Origin: Larix sibirica
Taxonomy: Eukaryota > Streptophyta > Pinopsida > Pinales > Pinaceae
Direction of reading: 5' to 3'
NCBI GenBank assembly: GCA_004151065.3
Contig: NWUY0304476454.1
Span: 1-22,285, forward strand
Length of the DNA stretch: 22,285 bases
Shown here: positions 18,172-22,285 of the stretch, piece after piece
Position numbering within the stretch: the stretch's first letter is position 1
Layout: every line of letters starts with the position of its first letter
Program-made: the position numbers and the translations under genes
Notes under the pieces: generated by a model
Database searches by the model: none
Told to the model about the DNA's origin: nothing
The model's input: the letters and a program-made list of their open reading frames with translations, nothing else

Positions 18172-18449
18172 GGCTTAGACCACTTCTTTTTCTTGGACAA
18201 TGGGTATACGAGACGAGGTTCAGCTTCGCGATCCATTGTTTGGTTAACGATCTAATGGTTCAGTTTCAAGAGCTTGGTTCGGGACCATTTGGATGGGACT
18301 ACTTCGTTTAGACCCAAGAGCTTAAGGTTTTTTAGACCGGTTTCAAGAGCCTATCTGTATGGTGCGGTAACAGCTTGAACCGGACAGACTAATTGCTATG
18401 GATCCAGCCTATCGAGCTAGCGATAGATGATCAGCCTCTAGTTCTAAGG

Positions 18450-18606
18450 ATGCCCACCCTATAGTTCTTATTCAATTGAATCATTCAAGAGGTAGGGTTA
18501 AGCTTATAACCATACTAGTGCTTGGGATGAGTACCACCCTTTAGTTCTGATTCAGTCTAATCATTCAAGAGGTAGGGCTCATCACCATAATACTATTGCT
18601 TGAAAG
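18450..18606. repeat. 80-bp tandem duplication, diverged
   Basis: 'ccaccctWtagttctKattca' at 18454 and 18534 begins two copies with period 80. Both continue through 'taatcattcaagaggtaggg' or its close variant and end in '...ctattgcttg/ctagtgcttg'. Divergence of about 15-20% suggests an old event. Confidence 0.75.
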
Positions 18607-19018
18607 CTTTTACCGTCCCAATTGCTTGGGAGGATAACCAGCTGACTATCTAGCGATAGAAGCAGCACGAGGTAGACCCCTTTGCTTGTGCAACATCGGG
18701 TAGACCGGGTTCAGCTTTGCACGAGACAATAGTAGACGAGGTTTAGGTTCCCACAAAGGCACTTTAATTTCCCTTACGACGCCTGCTCGCCTTTCACTGC
18801 TGAAGCTGGGACTAACTAAGCAACATATATAAGAACAGCAGCTAATGACACTACTCCTAGGAACACGCGCTAATGCACATTTAGGAACAACGGGCAATGA
18901 TGGAATTACATATATAGTCACTATAGATATTGGAACATCACTCATAGGTTCTCGCTTTCCTGAACGTAGTGAGGGGAAGGGACAAAGGCATATGCCGGAA
19001 AATCATAAGTAGACACAC
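18607..19018. other. Gene-free stretch
   Basis: The only frame of note is a 99-codon minus-strand one (18646-18945), whose translation shows no motif I know. 'ctagcgatagaagcag' at 18651 repeats 17800 (and partly 18418), another dispersed short repeat. Confidence 0.4.
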
Positions 19019-19890
19019 TTGCTTATGCTGGAACTCCAAAATACCAAAAACTTTTCAATGTTATCATGGCAACCATTAGTACCAAAGTCCATGATAACCA
19101 TCATAATAGACAAGATTTCATGTAGTAGGGGGTCAACCTGGAAGTAGGAGGATATTCGTTATCATCTTTAGATAACCCCCCCAACCTTTGGTCAGTGGTT
19201 CATGATTGATAACAACGGTTTTCCATCCATTGTTATCCTATGGTTTCTCCTCCAAAGTGGGGAACTTGTTGTTGGCCTAGGATAGGGGCTACATTTCTAG
19301 TTATGCTAGTGTTTACATGACTTCTTCACCTTATTGTATGCCATGTGGCATGGTTGTCCTAAACTATTATAAGATTGTTGCAATTGGGCTAAGGGAGTAA
19401 AAGACTATATAGGGGGTGCTCTCCAATATTCTATGTGATGGAAAACGTGTGTGACATCCATCTCAACCTTTTCTACATCGATGGTAATCTCCAAATACAA
19501 ATTCAAACATAATTGCACTCTATCAGACCACGAGAATAATGAGTAAACTCAATTTTTGCTAAAAAGAATATTGTTTATTCTCTTTCAATAATAGAATTTT
19601 GATCTTAACAAGCTACCATGCTTACTAAAATTCTATAGACTACTAGTGTTTGTTGCCCAGAATGAGAGATTTCCATGAGAAGTTAGATGGGGAAAGGTTA
19701 TCACAAAAAGGAAATAACAACTACCCCATCTATTTGGCAAAGGGACATAACTAGAAAATATTATTGAGATATTTTTGGCTATTGCAGAAGGGACATTTTG
19801 GGTGGGTAATAGTAAGATAAATGAGGCAATAGCCAACAATTAATCCCATAAGAACAAGAGAACAAGCTAAGATACTGGAACTTCACTCTT
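19019..19890. other. AT-rich block upstream of the gag-like pseudogene
   Basis: Base composition drops clearly here (for example 19561-19620 is about 23% G+C), compared with near 45-50% elsewhere. Perfect inverted arms GTTATCATGG/CCATGATAAC lie at 19060 and 19089. A TATA-like 'actatatagg' is at about 19401. It may be the 5' non-coding part of the same retroelement insertion. I could not define terminal repeats or a primer-binding site, so the boundary is uncertain. Confidence 0.4.
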
Positions 19891-19927
19891 AACATCGTTA
19901 AGGCAGAACACGTCCACGTATATTTCA

Positions 19928-20716
19928 GATCATATTCATGAGTGGAGGCGACGACGCCAGATGATTAGAGCTGAGATACCAAATCGACTCTTAGCATACT
20001 TGTTTTTTAAGTATCTATTGCCTAGTATTACCAAAGACATGGCTCTATCAGGTGTCGTTATTGAGGGGTAGGTTATCCTTAAGGTCCAATAATTGGGCCT
20101 GGTTTATTCCCAGTATTGGATGCTTTTCGAGATCATTCCCAATGCACCTTGGTTCGATACTGATGCTGTAAAGCCTATGACAAGTCCTCATGATGATGGC
20201 ATGATAGGATCAATTGGAAATGCTGCAGTCAATCAGGTGGTGAGTCAAGTGGGACAAATGTACATGTAGACTAATCCACATGTAGCCATGCAATATGCTC
20301 AACCCACCTCCACCCCTGTCCAAACCTCCGATGTCCATACGGTTCAGTCTACAGACCAGAAGGGCAGCTAGCAACCCAAAGGTAAGAATCAAAGCTGACG
20401 AAAAAATGTGAATAATGGACAAGGGGATGCAACAACGAATACTGGCCTAAACAACAATGATCAGAGGCAAAAAGTAGAAAAAGAAATTGAAATTGACTTA
20501 ACTGAGCGAAGCGAAGGAAAGGGAGAACCTTTTCAATTGTGTAAAGATGACCATATTACTTATCAGTGCCCCAAGATGGAGGATGCTCAATGATGGCTTG
20601 CTCAACATGATGCTCAACAACAACCCGTTGTTATTCAAAAAGAAAGTAGCTTACCTGGCCCGAAATCAAGTGAATGGTGAACCCCGATTTCACCCAGCAA
20701 GAAAAGAGAAGATTAG
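19928..20716 (+). pseudogene. Decayed retrotransposon gag-like fragment
   Basis: One reading frame holds gag-like protein text over 263 codons without a visible frameshift. It is broken by stops at 20069, 20090, 20267, 20369, 20396, 20591, 20678 and 20714. Features in order: a basic start (HEWRRRRQMIRAEIP), a region SQY..MLFEIIPNAPWFDTDA, a Gln/Thr/Pro-rich linker (THPHVAMQYAQPT type text near 20270-20310), an Asn/Gln-rich linker, and a zinc-knuckle-like segment at 20531-20569 (LCKDDHITYQCP). The knuckle keeps C-x3-H-x4-C, but its expected first Cys position is Phe (20531). Such gag knuckles are typical of plant LTR retrotransposons. I see no reverse transcriptase or integrase downstream, so the element is truncated. 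It is not functional. Confidence 0.7.
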
Positions 20717-20727
20717 TTGGCTCACGT

Positions 20728-21129
20728 TCATCTCAGGTAATGTTCTTCCTTATTCAAGCCAGCCATTCCTGCTCCGTATATGAATGACTTCGGCGTTCGT
20801 CTATCTATTCCCACTGATAATAGGAAGGAAGGAGTTGCTCTCCGCTGCTCCCCCTCTCTCCATGCCCGCGGAGGATGAAGATGGGGCAGGTTAAAACAAG
20901 TGGATTGAATAAGGAATAGCAAAACCCCTTTATAAACACTAATGAAAGGAGTAAGATCCGGCTTGCTTAAAGTGATTGGAGGAGCAAGCAAGAGTCCCCC
21001 CTCCGAGCTGGTTGTTCTTCTTTCTTCCATGCGTAACTCACTGATACACAGGGGACCTAAGGCCCCAATACATAATCCGGCGGCGGGAAAGCTTGATTGA
21101 TGGATGGTAGTACCCCTGATACCGAGCAC
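20728..21129 (-). CDS. Hypothetical 133-codon frame, doubtful
   Basis: The frame opens at GTG; the first ATG is at residue ~34 (MEERRTTSSEGG). It is Leu/Pro/Ser-rich with a mildly hydrophobic middle (ITLSKPDLTPFISVYKGVLL). I recognise no family. Its 3' end abuts the gag-like pseudogene on the opposite strand. Low-confidence call, listed because it is the longest minus-strand frame. Confidence 0.15.
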   Translation of the reverse strand: MLGIRGTTIHQSSFPAAGLCIGALGPLCISELRMEERRTTSSEGGLLLAPPITLSKPDLTPFISVYKGVLLFLIQSTCFNLPHLHPPRAWREGEQRRATPSFLLSVGIDRRTPKSFIYGAGMAGLNKEEHYLR

Positions 21130-21179
21130 TTCTTTCTATAGTTATAGTGAGTACCCCTGATACTGAGCACTCCTTTCTA
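21110..21179. repeat. 29-bp direct repeat, 41 bp apart
   Basis: 'gtacccctgatacYgagcac' followed by 'tYctttcta' is at 21110-21138 and 21151-21179, with two transitions. The second copy ends just before the ATG of the ORF at 21184. Confidence 0.85.
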
Positions 21180-21183
21180 GAGA

Positions 21184-21408
21184 ATGCTTAAGGAACGCGG
21201 GCAGAGAGCGGCGGGAACTTCTCTTCAAGTGCTTCCAGGTAAATTCATCAAACAAAAGAAAAACTCCAATCGATCTCTTCATGGCAGCGGGGCATTCATG
21301 GCAACGGGGCATTCATGCGCTCGGCCGGGGACCTTTCAAACCTTAAGGTACTTGATCCTCAACATACCCCGACTACCAAGCCAACGACGGGATAAAACTG
21401 GGCATTGA
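21184..21408 (+). CDS. Hypothetical 74-residue ORF, doubtful
   Basis: This frame runs ATG to TGA and is Lys/Arg/Gly/Ser-rich, without a hydrophobic segment. A 17-bp tandem repeat lies inside it (21280-21317), which shifts frame between its copies and so makes two different peptides. I recognise no family; the frame may be chance. Confidence 0.12.
   Translation: MLKERGQRAAGTSLQVLPGKFIKQKKNSNRSLHGSGAFMATGHSCARPGTFQTLRYLILNIPRLPSQRRDKTGH
21280..21317. repeat. 17-bp tandem repeat, 2.2 copies
   Basis: 'catggcRgcggggcatt' type units lie at 21280-21296 and 21297-21313 (one g/a difference), followed by 'catg'. Confidence 0.85.
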
Positions 21409-22040
21409 GTTTATGATAAAAGGGCCTAATCTAATCAATTCTGCATGCATGTGGAAATTGGCAATCAATTGGATTGGGTACCACCTCCTATATCCAATAT
21501 GGGTTAGATATGTTACATGAGCTGGGTGATATCTCGACGGCGGGGTCCGAGCGAGTCCGTTGTTAGCTGCGGCCTGTGGCGAGCAGGCGATCGTGTTCTT
21601 CCTTCCCCTCGTGAATTCCCCGATCGATCTCAGAGATGAATCCCACCTTTAAAAACTCCGAGATGCACGCACGTCTCATTCATTTGGGAGAGACAGGGCG
21701 GTGGCTGGCGGTTGGATGGACTGACTGCCCCCATTCCGAACAAGGATTTACGGGCTTAATACTACGATTTACGGGCTTATACAACGACTACTAAGTCTAC
21801 CCGTGAAGTATATGGGACGAGCAAGGGAACTGATAACATATCCTTTAGCCCTTCATCCCTTCATCCTAGGAGATGGAGTCAAAACCCTATAAGCCAGGAA
21901 GACTCAAGTAGCAGGTATGGTCCAGCCTGCCATAGTAATAGAGATACGGAGGTCTTACCCGAGCATGCATGAAGGGTTGAAGGTAAGGTCCGTTGATAAA
22001 ATAAGATATGTGGTTCTAGTAGATGTAGTTAGTTCTGTAA
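21409..22040. other. Gene-free stretch
   Basis: No frame reaches 60 codons. A 14-bp direct repeat (gatttacgggctta) is at 21745-21758 and 21766-21779. The segment 21520-21720 is GC-richer than what surrounds it, and I recognise nothing in it. Confidence 0.5.
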
Positions 22041-22061
22041 TTAGTTCAAAGTGATAAGAAA

Positions 22062-22098
22062 GCGTAATTACATATATAATGAATGACTGGAAGAAATG
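22062..22098. repeat. Half-copy of the unit-head palindrome with its right flank
   Basis: The stretch 22070-22098 is identical over 29 bp to 2352-2380 in the head of the 4.76-kb unit, including 'ggaagaaatg' beyond the palindrome. It carries the C variant of the right arm (ATGAATGAC). Its left side (gcgtaatt) differs from the unit but resembles 11899-11907. Confidence 0.85.
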
Positions 22099-22110
22099 TC
22101 GATCGATAGA

Positions 22111-22152
22111 GCGTGAATGCATATATTATATATGTAATTATGCATGAATGAC
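22111..22152. repeat. 42-bp AT-rich palindrome, fullest family member
   Basis: 'gcgtgaatgcatatattata' continues to 'tatgtaattatgcatgaatgac'. Read in reverse it matches 2335-2360 with one substitution, and then diverges. It faces the 22062 copy in opposite orientation, so the pair forms an inverted repeat about 25 bp apart. Confidence 0.8.
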
Positions 22153-22193
22153 TTGCGTTGCTCAATATTTCAAACCTCCGCGTTATTGGGTGG

Positions 22194-22285
22194 GGGTGAG
22201 CAAGCGAACTCTCGACCAAGGCCCGGTAGGCCCGGTAGGGACTCACTATTCATATGGTGAGGGACTCACTATTCATATGGTGAGG
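22194..22285. repeat. Second hairpin-module cluster, with the 20-bp hairpin in tandem
   Basis: The order is: 'gaactctcgaccaaggccc' module (22206-22223), a 9-bp tandem (gcccggtag at 22221 and 22230), then CTCACTATTCATATGGTGAG at 22242-22261 and again at 22265-22284, a period of 23 bp. The array runs into the window end, so it may have more copies beyond. Confidence 0.85.

Larger units (their letters stand above)
18068..18727. repeat. Long-range direct repeat 'caggttcagctttgcacgag'
   Basis: The text 'agaccRggttcagctttgca' followed by 'cgagaca' occurs near 18068-18093 and again near 18701-18727. Related fragments (ggttcagcttcgcg, about 18218) lie between. It suggests an old tandem expansion of the 18.0-18.7 kb section. 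Confidence 0.65.

Noticed and set aside
18018-18236. 72-codon minus-strand frame with a repeated heptapeptide
   Set aside because: Explained by the 21-bp tandem repeat, whose length is a multiple of three.

Overview
This 22.3-kb window contains no gene that I can name with confidence. The longest Met-initiated reading frame is about 125 codons, and I could not recognise any rRNA, tRNA, CRISPR array or standard organellar protein gene. The texture is intermediate GC, almost no coding, many short palindromes and short direct repeats, one large recent tandem duplication, and a decayed plant-type retrotransposon fragment. It fits the non-coding part of an expanded seed-plant mitochondrial genome, possibly a gymnosperm. 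The organism and compartment are inferences, and a nuclear plant scaffold is not excluded.

Layout. (a) 1-2305: gene-free DNA with short direct repeats (26 bp at 19-68; a 28-bp unit at 986-1013 and 1082-1110) and the first two copies (1173, 1949) of a 20-bp hairpin repeat. (b) 2306-11891: a 4,759-bp unit present twice head to tail, plus the first 68 bp of a third copy. The two full copies agree everywhere I compared them, except in the first ~220 bp of the unit. That 'head' is a run of small hairpins. The copies differ there by a paired (stem-preserving) substitution, one other base, and a 24-bp block swapped without any change of length. (c) 11892-13310: unrecognised sequence with short ORFs. 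(d) 13311-14430: degenerate repeats around a 'gggattcgggttgtg' motif. (e) 14640-15240: a GC-richer, hairpin-bearing block of unknown nature. (f) 15241-16500: short hydrophobic ORFs and a 28-bp tandem repeat. (g) 16500-19000: gene-free, with several tandem repeats (21 bp, 80 bp). (h) 19000-20720: an AT-rich block followed by a gag-like retrotransposon pseudogene holding eight in-frame stops but no visible frameshift. (i) 20730-22040: short ORFs and small direct repeats. (j) 22040-22285: a second assembly of the same hairpin modules seen in the head of the 4.76-kb unit.

The most interesting feature is the modular family of small palindromes: an AT-rich palindrome, the CTCACYAT/ATGGTGAG hairpin and a GAACTCTCG module. 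They recur in several places, sit at the duplication junctions, and show pairing-preserving changes between copies. No set of genes working together can be described from this window.
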